This document shows, piece by piece, positions 54,972 through 63,992 of a DNA stretch of 64,000 nucleotides. This stretch comes from Flavobacterium cerinum (GTDB lineage: Bacteria; Bacteroidota; Bacteroidia; Flavobacteriales; Flavobacteriaceae). Made by a program: the position numbers and the translations under genes. The stretch lies in contig NZ_SBII01000001.1 in the NCBI RefSeq assembly GCF_004028155.1, forward strand, positions 62,001 to 126,000. Reading direction: 5' to 3'. How positions within the stretch are numbered: the first letter of the stretch is position 1; every line of letters begins with the position of its first letter. The notes beneath the pieces are model-generated. The model saw only the letters and a program-made list of their open reading frames with translations, searched no databases and was not told the DNA's origin.

Positions 54972-57395
54972 TTAAAACTTATAAGACATGCCAACCCTGA
55001 ATGTTCTTGGCGGTTCGGTCTGCCAGTAGTACGATTTTACGTCTCCAAATGAATAGGCCGAACCGGTATACAGGTATTTATCAAGAATATTAAATACGTT
55101 TGCTGTGAATTTAACAGCTCCTGTTTCATAAGAAAGTCCCCCGTCCAGTTTAAAGTAATTTGGTAGTTTCTCGTTGCCTGCTCCCCAGTTATCAGTAGCA
55201 CGGTCGGCAAGATAAGTGAACCCGGCTGATGCTCCCAAGCCTTTAAGCTTACCGTCCTGAATTGTATAATTTACCCATGCATTAGCTGTGTGCTTTGAAT
55301 ATCCGGGTACTACATCGCCTTTTTTAATATTTGTCACACCCGGTGCTACTTCGGTAACAATGGCTTCTGTAAATGCATAGTTGGCTATAACATTTAAGCC
55401 GTCTATAATTTTACCTCTTACGTCAAATTCAATTCCCTGTGCTCTTTTTTCACCTAATATAATTTTAAAGACCTCAGTAGGTTTATTATCAGGATCTGAA
55501 GTAAGCTCATCTTTCTTTAATATTCTATAAACAGAAAGTGTTGTGCTCCAAGATCCGTCAAACCAATCTCTCTTAATACCAAACTCTGTATTGTTTCCCG
55601 TAAGTGGTTTTATACTCTCTTTATTTCTCATTATACCACTTTGTGGTGTAAAAGCCTGATCATGTAAGCCATAAACAGCTGTGTTTTTATCAATAGAGTA
55701 GCTTAAGCCTACACGTGGACTAAAATGGTTGTCAGATGAAGTTTCTCCAAAACTTGTCTGACTTACATATGTATATCTTCCCGCAAGCGTTAATCTTAGC
55801 TTGTTTTCAAAAAATCCAAGCTCATCCTGGAAATAACCGGCTGCATACTTAGAAGTGATTATACCGCCAGCTCTTTCTTTAAGAGGTGTATCACGGTCAA
55901 AATCAGGAAAACCATTAGCTGGAGGTCCATAGTTTGGAGCATAGATATTAAATGGTTTATCATATGTATCCAGATCATGAGATTGACCCCAGTCTGCAAT
56001 ATATTCTTTATTGCCAAGATCTACACCACCTAATATTTTGTGGCTTACAGCACCCGTCATAAACTTACCGTTTACAAAAAACTGTCCTAAGTACATAGTG
56101 CTTTCAGCATCCCAGATCCCTACGTTCCTTATTAGTTCTCCTTCTTTTAATAGTGTTTCACCCTCTTTGTTTTTTAAAGATCCAACGGCTGATGGCCATG
56201 AGCTGTATCCTTTTTGAAGGTATTTAAAGTAAGATGTTTGTGCTGTAATCTTCCAGTCGCTGTTAATTTGATGCTCTAACATTAAATAAGCACTATGATC
56301 GTTCATTTTTGTGTCTGGCAAACCAGGCTGGGTTAGTGTTAGGTCTCTTGGAGTAGAAGCATAACCTCTTGATTCGGGTCCAAAAACATAGAACGAACCT
56401 ACCTCAGTCATATTCGCACGCTGATAGTTGTATTCGGCAGTTATTTTAGTTTTGTCATCTGCCTGGTAGGATAGTACCGGAGCAATTACATAACGGTCAT
56501 TATGTTCATAAGGACGGTGTGATCCTTTTTTTTGTGCTGCCAGGTTAAGGCGGTACAACAGTTTGCCATCTTTAGTAAGTTTACCATCAAGGTCGGCACT
56601 GGCTCTGTAAAAATCATAGCTTCCGCCCATAACAGATACTTCACCCTTTGTTTCGCCTGTTGGTTTTTTGGTAACTACATTATAAAGTCCGCTAGGGTCA
56701 CCGTTAGCAAGCATAAAACCTGCCGGGCCTTTTACGAACTCAATGTGGTCTACAAAACTCATGTCTTCTGTAAGCGGTCCCCAAAAAGAGGATACTACGT
56801 TAAATCCATTACGAAATGCCTGTATTTGAGAACCACGCATGGTAATGTTAGTATACATGTCGCCCCAATGCTCTAAACGCACAGCGCCACTCACGTTACG
56901 GATAACTCCGTCACTCATGCTGATGATCTGTTGGTCTTTTAGTGTTTGGTTGCTTACTACCTGAATGTTTTGAGGAATCTCTAAAACAGGAGTATTTAAA
57001 CGTAGCGATGATGATATTTTGCCTGTTTTATACTTGTTTTTCTTTTCCTGAATTACTACTTCGTCCAGTTGTTCCTGGCTTTCTGATAATGTAAAGTTTT
57101 TAACTACCGTAGTGTTGATAACAACAATGATATTATCCTCAATTGTTGCAATACCTACTGCCGAAGCACGAAGTACATAAGTACCGGGTTTAATATTTTT
57201 TATTTCATATTGCCCCTGTTGATTACTCACAGCAGAGTAGGAGGTACCTTTAAGTGTTACCGTGATGTTTTCGGCCGCGGCGTTGTTGTTTAAAGTAATT
57301 TTACCACTTATTCTGCCTCGATCCTGCGACCATAAGGCTATGCTACTGAAGAAGATCAGTAAAAATAAAATTTTCTTAAATGCAATTGTATTCAT
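54972..57395 (-). CDS. TonB-dependent siderophore receptor
   Basis: This outer-membrane receptor has about 807 residues. A signal peptide ends near residue 23 (ALWSQ). Residues 26-110 form a carboxypeptidase-regulatory-like domain (GRISGKITLNN), typical of Bacteroidota receptors. The plug at about 130-270 has EIPQNIQVVSNQTLKDQQ and VKGPAGFMLANGDPSG, features of the ferric-siderophore receptor subfamily. A 22-strand barrel ends in RTFRVGMSYKF with terminal Phe. It would take up an iron complex using TonB energy. The start at 57395 is set by the promoter, whose -7 element overlaps the alternative ATG at 57422. It leads an operon with the DUF4198 and PepSY genes. The exact siderophore is unknown. 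Confidence 0.9.
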   Translation of the reverse strand: MNTIAFKKILFLLIFFSSIALWSQDRGRISGKITLNNNAAAENITVTLKGTSYSAVSNQQGQYEIKNIKPGTYVLRASAVGIATIEDNIIVVINTTVVKNFTLSESQEQLDEVVIQEKKNKYKTGKISSSLRLNTPVLEIPQNIQVVSNQTLKDQQIISMSDGVIRNVSGAVRLEHWGDMYTNITMRGSQIQAFRNGFNVVSSFWGPLTEDMSFVDHIEFVKGPAGFMLANGDPSGLYNVVTKKPTGETKGEVSVMGGSYDFYRASADLDGKLTKDGKLLYRLNLAAQKKGSHRPYEHNDRYVIAPVLSYQADDKTKITAEYNYQRANMTEVGSFYVFGPESRGYASTPRDLTLTQPGLPDTKMNDHSAYLMLEHQINSDWKITAQTSYFKYLQKGYSSWPSAVGSLKNKEGETLLKEGELIRNVGIWDAESTMYLGQFFVNGKFMTGAVSHKILGGVDLGNKEYIADWGQSHDLDTYDKPFNIYAPNYGPPANGFPDFDRDTPLKERAGGIITSKYAAGYFQDELGFFENKLRLTLAGRYTYVSQTSFGETSSDNHFSPRVGLSYSIDKNTAVYGLHDQAFTPQSGIMRNKESIKPLTGNNTEFGIKRDWFDGSWSTTLSVYRILKKDELTSDPDNKPTEVFKIILGEKRAQGIEFDVRGKIIDGLNVIANYAFTEAIVTEVAPGVTNIKKGDVVPGYSKHTANAWVNYTIQDGKLKGLGASAGFTYLADRATDNWGAGNEKLPNYFKLDGGLSYETGAVKFTANVFNILDKYLYTGSAYSFGDVKSYYWQTEPPRTFRVGMSYKF

Positions 57396-57419
57396 TTTTG
57401 TTTGTTTGATTTGTTGCGG

Positions 57420-57450
57420 CAAAAGTAAATGTGAATAAATTACTATGCAA
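57420..57450 (-). promoter_or_regulatory. Promoter of the siderophore uptake operon
   Basis: On the - strand TTG (57450-57448), a 20-bp spacer and TACTTTTG (57427-57420) give a good Bacteroidota promoter, 24 bp before the receptor ATG. Confidence 0.7.
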
Positions 57451-57460
57451 ATTATTTTTA

Positions 57461-57481
57461 CTTATTCTAAATAAGAATAAG
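57461..57481. promoter_or_regulatory. Inverted repeat upstream of the TonB receptor (iron-regulator site candidate)
   Basis: CTTATTCT at 57461-57468 and AGAATAAG at 57474-57481 are perfect 8-bp arms around a 5-bp AAATA spacer. The site ends 10 bp upstream of the -33 element. Its AT-rich form recalls Fur-type boxes, which is inference only. Confidence 0.4.
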
Positions 57482-57630
57482 AGTGCTTAAAAAATATAGT
57501 ATGGATAATTTTAGCTTAATTTTTTTAAATATAATTGAACTAAAATTTTAAAATATTGCAGATGATGTCAATCCTGTGTGTTTTTTCTTAGTGTTAAAAT
57601 CTTGACACTTTTTTAAGTTTTTTGTATAAA

Positions 57631-57659
57631 AAAAGCCCCAAACATTGTTTGGGGCTTTT
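57631..57659 (-). terminator. Terminator of the RND efflux operon
   Basis: AAAAGCCCCAAAC at 57631-57643 pairs perfectly with GTTTGGGGCTTTT at 57647-57659 around an ATT loop. On the - strand a T-run follows. It lies 16 bp beyond the pump gene stop. Confidence 0.92.
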
Positions 57660-57675
57660 AAAAGCTAATTTTTTA

Positions 57676-60600
57676 TTATTGAATATGTTTCGTTGTGAAA
57701 CCATCTTCACTTAGTTCAGTGTGATCATAATCAGCAGTCATTTCTTTTTCATAATCTATAGTCTTGCCTTTAGAGAATTTATTTAAAATGATATCAAATA
57801 TTGAATACACAACCGGTACAATGATAAGGGTAAGGAAAAGCGAACTGATAAGTCCACCAATAATAACCCATGCAAGACCGTTGTTCATCTCTGCTGCTGC
57901 GCCGGATGCTAATGCAATCGGGATCATACCAAATACCATCGCGATCGTGGTCATAAGAATCGGACGAAGACGGGCATGGTTGGCCTGTATCAATGCATTT
58001 TTAGTTGTTTCACCCTGTTCTTTCCTATGATTGGTAAAGTCTACAAGTAAGATTGCGTTCTTACACACAAGACCAATAAGCATGATTACCCCTAATATAG
58101 TAAAGATGTTCAGGGAATTGTTTGTTAATGCAAGTGCCATCAATGCTCCAATGAACGATAGGGGTATTGAGAACAATACCACAAACGGATACACAAAACT
58201 GTTATAAAGTGCTACCATTACAAGGTATACTAATATAATTGCTGCGAGTAATGCGATACCAAGCGTACCAAAACCTTCGGCCTGATTTTCCACATCTCCA
58301 CCCCAAAGGTAGTTTACGCCAGTAGGGCGTTTTATTTTGGAAAATTTAGCTTCCCATTCGGTTGCTACATCACCACTTGGACGTCCGGCACTTTGTGCCT
58401 GTATTGTTACCGATGCACTTTTATCACGACGCTCAAGGAAACTTGGACCTGAACTTTCGGTTACACTGGCGAATTGAGATAGTTTTATTTGTTGTCCTGC
58501 ATCATTAATAAATACAAGGTCTTTTACATCATTTATGTTAGAACGATTATATTCATTAAAACGGATGTTAATATCATATTCATATTCTCCGGCGCGGAAT
58601 TTACCATCGGTATTACCGTTAAAGGCTGTCTGCATGGTAAGACCAACGGTTTGTAATGAAAGCCCTAAAGCAGACATCTTATCGCGGTCTACCTGAACAG
58701 TTACCTCCGGGCTACCCCCTTCATATGTTAGTTTGATGGCTGTAGCTCCTGGTGTCTCGGCTAGTTTTTTTGCAGCTGCGTTAGCAAATTCAACAGCACT
58801 GTCTAAGCTAGGTCCGGTAATGGTAAGCGAAATTGGAGCCTCATCTGCACCACCCATAATACTTACAGGAACGGTTTTAATTTTAGCACCTACAAGCTTT
58901 TTCTCAAGTTCACGCTTAACTTTTGCAGCAAATACAAACGTATTGTCCTCTCGTTTTTTTCTGTCAACAAGGGTTACTTTGACCTCTGATTTGTAAGCGG
59001 TAGATTGTGTAGCACCCATACCTTCACTGGTTAAACCTACAGTTGTAATAAGGCCTTCTATTTCTTTTTTACCGCTTAGGTATTCTTCTGCTTTTTGTGT
59101 TATAAGATTAGTTTGCTCTATAGAAGCATCTTTTGGTAATTCCATCTGTACCATGAACTGACCCCTGTCCAGTTTAGGAAAGAATTCACCTCCAATAAAT
59201 CCGGCAAATAAAAGACCTACAGAAGAGCAGAACATCACAACTACAATAAGCAGCGTCCATCTTTTATGACCAAGACACCATACAAGAATATCGGTTACTT
59301 TATGTGTAAATTTATCAAGACCTCTTTCGAATGCAAGGATAATTTTCTCAAAATAGTTTTTACCTGTAAGGTGTTCCAGTTTACCAAAACGGGAAGACAA
59401 CCATGGTATTAATGTAAATGACGAAAGTAAGGACAGCGCGGTAGCAATTACAACGGTAACACAGAATTGCGAAATAATGTTTGCTACAAGGCCGGTACTC
59501 ATTGCAATAGGAAGGAATACCACTATAATTACTATAGTAATAGCTGTTACAGTAAAGCCAATTTCGGCAGTACCATCATAGGCAGCACGTATCCTGTTTT
59601 TACCCATCTCCATGTGGCGGTAAATGTTTTCTAGTACCACGATTGCATCATCCACCAGGATACCTACCACAAGCGATAGTCCAAGTAAACTCATTAAATT
59701 CAGGGTATACCCCATAAGGTAGATACCAATAAACGTAGCAATAAGCGATGCAGGGATCGATACCATTACAATGAATGCATTCCTTAAACTGTGAAGGAAG
59801 AACAACATCACAAAAGCCACAAGGAATACCGCAATAAATAAATCGTGTATTACAGAGTCGGCAGCAGCAAGGGTAAATTCACTACTATCATCGGCAATTT
59901 GAAGTTTAAGGTCAAATTGCTCATAGTCCTTTTGTATTTTTTGAACAGCTGCATTGATCTCTTCACTCACTGCCACGGCATTCGCGTCGGTTTGTTTTAA
60001 GATCTGAAGAACAATTGCACTTTTGCGGTCTACACGTGCAATTTTCTCTACTTCTTTTTGTGAATCCTGTACATCGGCAATTTCTCCTAAACGTATCTGT
60101 ATACCATTTTTAGATGAAACCACGAGGTTTCTCATTTCTTCAACATTTCTATACTTACCTGAAAGACGCACAAGCATAGAATTGTCACGGGTTTGGATAT
60201 TACCGGTAGGGAAGTCTAAGTTAGAACTTAAAATGGCAGACTGTACCATTGGTATAGAAAGGCCATATCCTTTAAGTTTTTCCTGATCAAGGCTTACCTG
60301 AATCTCTCTCTCTTCTCCACCAATAAGGTTTACCTGGGCAACACCTTGTACACGGGCAAGAATAGGCTCGATCTTTTTGTCAAGAAGGTCATAAAAAGCT
60401 ACTTCGTCCATTTTAGCCGTAGCACCAATGGTAATAATAGGAAGGTCACTTAAAGAGAATTTACTCAGGGATGGCGGATCTACATCATCAGGAAGGTCTT
60501 TCTCTATCGCGTTGATCTTTCTTTGGGCATCATTAAGTGAGTAGTCGGCATCTGCTTCCGGCTCAAGGGTAACCATAACTACCGATAAGCTTTCGTAGGA

Positions 60601-60849
60601 TTTAGATTCTACTTTCTTTACAAGTTCCAGTGACGAAACGGCGTCTTCAATTTTTTTGGTAACCGTGTTTTCTACCTCACCGGGCGATGCACCAGGGTAT
60701 ACTGTAGATATGGTAACCACATTGATCTCGAACTTAGGGATAAGTTCATAGCTCAGGCTGCTGTAGCTAAAAAGCCCTCCCAGCGTAAGTATGGTGAACA
60801 ACACTATAATAAGCGTTGGTCTTTTTATGGATATTTCTGCTATTTTCAT
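57676..60849 (-). CDS. RND efflux pump, inner-membrane transporter (HAE1/AcrB family)
   Basis: This 1057-residue transporter has the normal RND size, with 12 membrane helices and two large periplasmic loops. GILVDDAIVVLENIYRHME carries the paired Asp of the proton relay (Asp407 and Asp408 in AcrB), and the later GLVCKNAILLVDF carries the Lys partner. The first helix begins right after MKIAEISIKRPTLIIV. It exports drugs or toxic lipophilic compounds by proton antiport through the membrane-fusion protein and TolC-like channel encoded just upstream. It starts 49 bp after the fusion-protein stop. The substrate cannot be predicted. Confidence 0.94.
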   Translation of the reverse strand: MKIAEISIKRPTLIIVLFTILTLGGLFSYSSLSYELIPKFEINVVTISTVYPGASPGEVENTVTKKIEDAVSSLELVKKVESKSYESLSVVMVTLEPEADADYSLNDAQRKINAIEKDLPDDVDPPSLSKFSLSDLPIITIGATAKMDEVAFYDLLDKKIEPILARVQGVAQVNLIGGEEREIQVSLDQEKLKGYGLSIPMVQSAILSSNLDFPTGNIQTRDNSMLVRLSGKYRNVEEMRNLVVSSKNGIQIRLGEIADVQDSQKEVEKIARVDRKSAIVLQILKQTDANAVAVSEEINAAVQKIQKDYEQFDLKLQIADDSSEFTLAAADSVIHDLFIAVFLVAFVMLFFLHSLRNAFIVMVSIPASLIATFIGIYLMGYTLNLMSLLGLSLVVGILVDDAIVVLENIYRHMEMGKNRIRAAYDGTAEIGFTVTAITIVIIVVFLPIAMSTGLVANIISQFCVTVVIATALSLLSSFTLIPWLSSRFGKLEHLTGKNYFEKIILAFERGLDKFTHKVTDILVWCLGHKRWTLLIVVVMFCSSVGLLFAGFIGGEFFPKLDRGQFMVQMELPKDASIEQTNLITQKAEEYLSGKKEIEGLITTVGLTSEGMGATQSTAYKSEVKVTLVDRKKREDNTFVFAAKVKRELEKKLVGAKIKTVPVSIMGGADEAPISLTITGPSLDSAVEFANAAAKKLAETPGATAIKLTYEGGSPEVTVQVDRDKMSALGLSLQTVGLTMQTAFNGNTDGKFRAGEYEYDINIRFNEYNRSNINDVKDLVFINDAGQQIKLSQFASVTESSGPSFLERRDKSASVTIQAQSAGRPSGDVATEWEAKFSKIKRPTGVNYLWGGDVENQAEGFGTLGIALLAAIILVYLVMVALYNSFVYPFVVLFSIPLSFIGALMALALTNNSLNIFTILGVIMLIGLVCKNAILLVDFTNHRKEQGETTKNALIQANHARLRPILMTTIAMVFGMIPIALASGAAAEMNNGLAWVIIGGLISSLFLTLIIVPVVYSIFDIILNKFSKGKTIDYEKEMTADYDHTELSEDGFTTKHIQ

Positions 60850-60898
60850 TGATATGTTTTTATCGGTTTAAGCATTCCCTGGGGGCAAAGGGATTACT

Positions 60899-61960
60899 TT
60901 ATTTTATAGGAGTTACTTTAGATCCGTCAGTAAGGTTGATCTGTCCGCTGGTAACAACAATGTCACCTTCGTTAAGACCGCTAAGTACCTCTACTTCATT
61001 ACCTAAAATACGTCCTGAAACGATTTTAGTAAATTTAACAACGCTGTCTTTAACAACAAAAACCTGGTTACCTGCAACACCGCCTACAAATGCTGTTCTT
61101 GGAATTGTTTTGATAGGTGTTTTTTGCGTTGCACCACTAGTAAAAATTGCAGTACCATACATACCCGCTTTAAGTTCTTTGTCAGGGTTGTTTGCAATTT
61201 CTATTTCTACCGGGAAGTTTAAAGAACCATCTGCTTTAGGAGCAATAAAAGTTATTTTACCATCAAACACTTTATCAGGGTAAACACTTGCTTTTACTTT
61301 AATAGGGCTGCCTACTTTTAATCCTGCAACATGTAGCTCGTCTACATTAACTTTAAGTTTAAGCTTAGAAACATTTACAAGTTCAAATAGTTCAGTACCC
61401 GGAGATACTACAGATCCCGGTTCGATGCTGCGTTTATTAACGATACCGTTAATGCTCGATTTAATACTTGCATCACCAAAGTTTATTTTAGCCTGGTCAA
61501 GTCTTGCCTTAGCATTTACTAAATCAAGTTTAGCCTGGTCTAACTGCTGTTTAGTTACACCGCCGGTTTTAAAAGCGTTTTCATAACGCTGGCTGTTTGT
61601 TAATGCATTTTGGTATGCAGCCTGAGTATTTTGTAACTCGATAGAAAGCTGGTCACCTTTTATAACAGCAAGTGTCTGGCCTACTTTTACAGCATCCCCC
61701 ACGTCTACTAATACTTTAATCACCCTTCCGGAATTCTCAGCCGGAAAGCTTAGTTCCTGAGATGGAGCAAAGTTTCCATTTGCTACATAATCCATATTAG
61801 GGATCTCTGTTTTCACAGTATCAATCCTAACGGCTACAGAACTGTTTGTTTTTGAGATAAGAGCCGTTTCGGCTTCATTCTTGTCTTTATTACCTTTTAG
61901 TATAAAAGCCGCAAGTCCTACAAGGGCTACACCGATTACTATATATATTACTTTTTTCAT
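60899..61960 (-). CDS. RND efflux membrane-fusion protein (HlyD/AcrA family)
   Basis: This 353-residue periplasmic adaptor links the pump to the outer-membrane channel. An N-terminal hydrophobic anchor (residues 4-22) lacks a lipobox Cys. Split lipoyl segments occur near GRVIKVLVDVGDAVKVGQ (83-100) and INGIVNKRSIEPGSVV (about 174-189), with a coiled-coil hairpin between (about 108-165). Beta-barrel and membrane-proximal domains follow, ending in LNEGDIVVTSGQINL. The gene begins 4 bp after the TolC-like gene stop. Confidence 0.92.
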   Translation of the reverse strand: MKKVIYIVIGVALVGLAAFILKGNKDKNEAETALISKTNSSVAVRIDTVKTEIPNMDYVANGNFAPSQELSFPAENSGRVIKVLVDVGDAVKVGQTLAVIKGDQLSIELQNTQAAYQNALTNSQRYENAFKTGGVTKQQLDQAKLDLVNAKARLDQAKINFGDASIKSSINGIVNKRSIEPGSVVSPGTELFELVNVSKLKLKVNVDELHVAGLKVGSPIKVKASVYPDKVFDGKITFIAPKADGSLNFPVEIEIANNPDKELKAGMYGTAIFTSGATQKTPIKTIPRTAFVGGVAGNQVFVVKDSVVKFTKIVSGRILGNEVEVLSGLNEGDIVVTSGQINLTDGSKVTPIK

Positions 61961-61964
61961 GGGG

Positions 61965-63332
61965 TTAGTTTAAAAGAGTTTTTAATTGGCCTTTTGCTTT
62001 AATAAGTTGTATTTCGGCAAGTTTAAAGTCAAGTAGAGCTGTTGTATAATTGTTTTGAGCTTCTATATAAGAATTCTCAGAGTCAAGAAGGTCAGTAAGA
62101 GTGGCAAGTCCGTTTTGGTAGTTGTTCTGTGTATTGTCAAGAACTTCCTGTGCCAGTTTTACATTCTCTTTTTGATTGTTGATTGTAATAATACTGTTAT
62201 TTATCTGTGTCTTTGCGTTTTCAAAAGCAAGGTCAAGCGATAGTTTGGTATCTTTAATATCTTCCTCATTCTTTTGAATGTCTATAGTTGCTTTTCTAAC
62301 ACGGGCACGTGTGCCAAAACCATTAAAAATAGGCACTTTAAGATTCAGTCCGATAGCAGAATAGTCTGACCAGTGAACACCATCAGCAGGAGTAGCAAAC
62401 CAAGGCAGTTGAGGTCCCTGTCCGATATAATTATATCCGGCAGTTAAAGCAAGCGTAGGGTAGTACTCTGCAATTATCGATTTCTTCTGGTAGTTATAAA
62501 GTTCGTCCTGTTTTTTCAACAATTGATATTCAGTTCTCTGCGTTACATCCGGAGCTTCGCTTAATGCTAAAGGAGTAACCTCAAATTGTGTGTTAGGTAT
62601 TTTTATAGGTGTTTCTATAGGCATACCCATATAAAATTTAAGTGAGTTTTCCTGAAGCTGTACCGCATTGATCAATTGCTGACGCTGCGTGTTGATGTTA
62701 GACAGGTTAACATTCATTCTGTCAAGGTCTATTTTCTTAGCAAGGCCATTTTCATATTGGCCTTTAATAATGTTTCTAACCTTAGTTGTGTTTACAAAGT
62801 TGCTGTCTATAACCGCTAGTTTTTGACGCTGTACAAAAACCTGGTAGTAGTTATTAGCTACACGCTCTATAACCTGTTCCTCTGTAAGTTGTGCATTTAT
62901 TTGATAAAACTCACGGGTTGTTTTTGCAGCTTTTAATCCTGTAAATACCGATTGGTCAAAGATATTTTGCGTTAGGTTTACACCTGCCGTTGAGGTCCAT
63001 TTCTGGCCTAACGGTGCAAGGATAGTAGTTCCCGGTGCTCCAAAAAAGTCGCCAGGAAGCGCATTAAGCTGCAGGATCGGGTTGTAAGTTACGTTCCCGT
63101 TTGCGGTAACAGTTGGCAGCGCTCTTGCACGTACTTCCTGTATTTGATATTCGCTGTTTTCTATAGCCAGCTTTGCTTTGCGGGAGTCTGCCTTGTTTTC
63201 CAGGGCATACGTAATGGCATCTTTAAGCGTTAGCTCCTTCACCTGTGCCTGCAGGGTAGGGGCAGCTAAAAGTACCATTAGCAAAGCAAGTCCTTTTGCA
63301 GAAAAGCTTTTAAAATCATTTATGATTCTCAT
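61965..63332 (-). CDS. TolC-family outer-membrane efflux channel
   Basis: This 455-residue protein has a signal peptide ending near residue 30 (TLQAQ). Two TolC-type repeats follow with long helical stretches, for example LTLKDAITYALENKADSRKAK and LNNAQNNYQNGLATLTDLL-like segments, and proline/glycine turns. It would form the outer-membrane exit duct for the RND pump. It follows the regulator gene by 26 bp and precedes the fusion protein by 4 bp. Confidence 0.92.
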   Translation of the reverse strand: MRIINDFKSFSAKGLALLMVLLAAPTLQAQVKELTLKDAITYALENKADSRKAKLAIENSEYQIQEVRARALPTVTANGNVTYNPILQLNALPGDFFGAPGTTILAPLGQKWTSTAGVNLTQNIFDQSVFTGLKAAKTTREFYQINAQLTEEQVIERVANNYYQVFVQRQKLAVIDSNFVNTTKVRNIIKGQYENGLAKKIDLDRMNVNLSNINTQRQQLINAVQLQENSLKFYMGMPIETPIKIPNTQFEVTPLALSEAPDVTQRTEYQLLKKQDELYNYQKKSIIAEYYPTLALTAGYNYIGQGPQLPWFATPADGVHWSDYSAIGLNLKVPIFNGFGTRARVRKATIDIQKNEEDIKDTKLSLDLAFENAKTQINNSIITINNQKENVKLAQEVLDNTQNNYQNGLATLTDLLDSENSYIEAQNNYTTALLDFKLAEIQLIKAKGQLKTLLN

Positions 63333-63358
63333 GGTTAACTGTGTTTATTGATTGATGA

Positions 63359-63955
63359 TTATTGTTTAAAAAGTGTATCAAGTATTATGTCCTTACGTTC
63401 TTCAAGCAAAGTGTCAAATTGCTCTTTGGTGAATCCCATTGTTGGCTCCAGTAAGGGTCTCATTGAGGTAGGAAACGATGCCAGCGATATAAAATTCAGG
63501 GCAAATTGTTCCGGCCGCATTCGTATTATAGTCCCTTTATCCATTTCGGCTTCTATTTCGTCATAGAATTTACCAAGCATTGTACTCATCATTTCCGGGT
63601 CTTTGTAACAGTTTCCCTGATTCATTTGGGTAACCATATATATTTCCAGATAAGGGTATTGTTTTGTTTGTTCAAAGAACATATCAAGGTGTTTGGCAAG
63701 TTTTTCTTTAAGAGGTAAATCTGAAAATATGATCAGTTTGGTCATTTCATCCTCACATTTTTGTGCATCCTGAAATACAATCTCAAATAATTTATCCCTT
63801 GACCTGAAGTAATAATTTATCAATGTACGGTTCACTCCGGCGGCATCGGCAATCTCCTGAGTGGTGGCGTTAAAACGGCCTTCGCCAAAGAAGATTCTTT
63901 TAGCAGTCTCCTTAATTAAATTTTCGGTATCCTGATCCTGTACTTTAGCTGACAT
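63359..63955 (-). CDS. TetR/AcrR-family transcriptional regulator of the efflux operon
   Basis: This 198-residue protein has an N-terminal helix-turn-helix at about residues 25-58 (TTQEIADAAGVNRTLINYYF, then RSRDKLFEIVF), the TetR signature. A helical ligand-binding domain follows and is not conserved. It is the first gene of the operon with channel, fusion protein and pump. This placement argues for autoregulation and repression of the pump until a ligand binds. A perfect 6-4-6 inverted repeat lies over the likely transcription start. Confidence 0.93.
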   Translation of the reverse strand: MSAKVQDQDTENLIKETAKRIFFGEGRFNATTQEIADAAGVNRTLINYYFRSRDKLFEIVFQDAQKCEDEMTKLIIFSDLPLKEKLAKHLDMFFEQTKQYPYLEIYMVTQMNQGNCYKDPEMMSTMLGKFYDEIEAEMDKGTIIRMRPEQFALNFISLASFPTSMRPLLEPTMGFTKEQFDTLLEERKDIILDTLFKQ

Positions 63956-63974
63956 ATTTGTTTAACTTTTTTGT

Positions 63975-63990
63975 TTGACATTTTTGTCAA
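63975..63990. promoter_or_regulatory. Inverted-repeat operator candidate for the TetR regulator
   Basis: TTGACA-TTTT-TGTCAA is a perfect 16-bp palindrome with a 4-bp centre. It lies 19 bp before the regulator ATG and 2 bp downstream of the -7 element, thus over the expected transcription start, where a bound TetR protein would block transcription. Confidence 0.65.
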
Positions 63991-63992
63991 TG

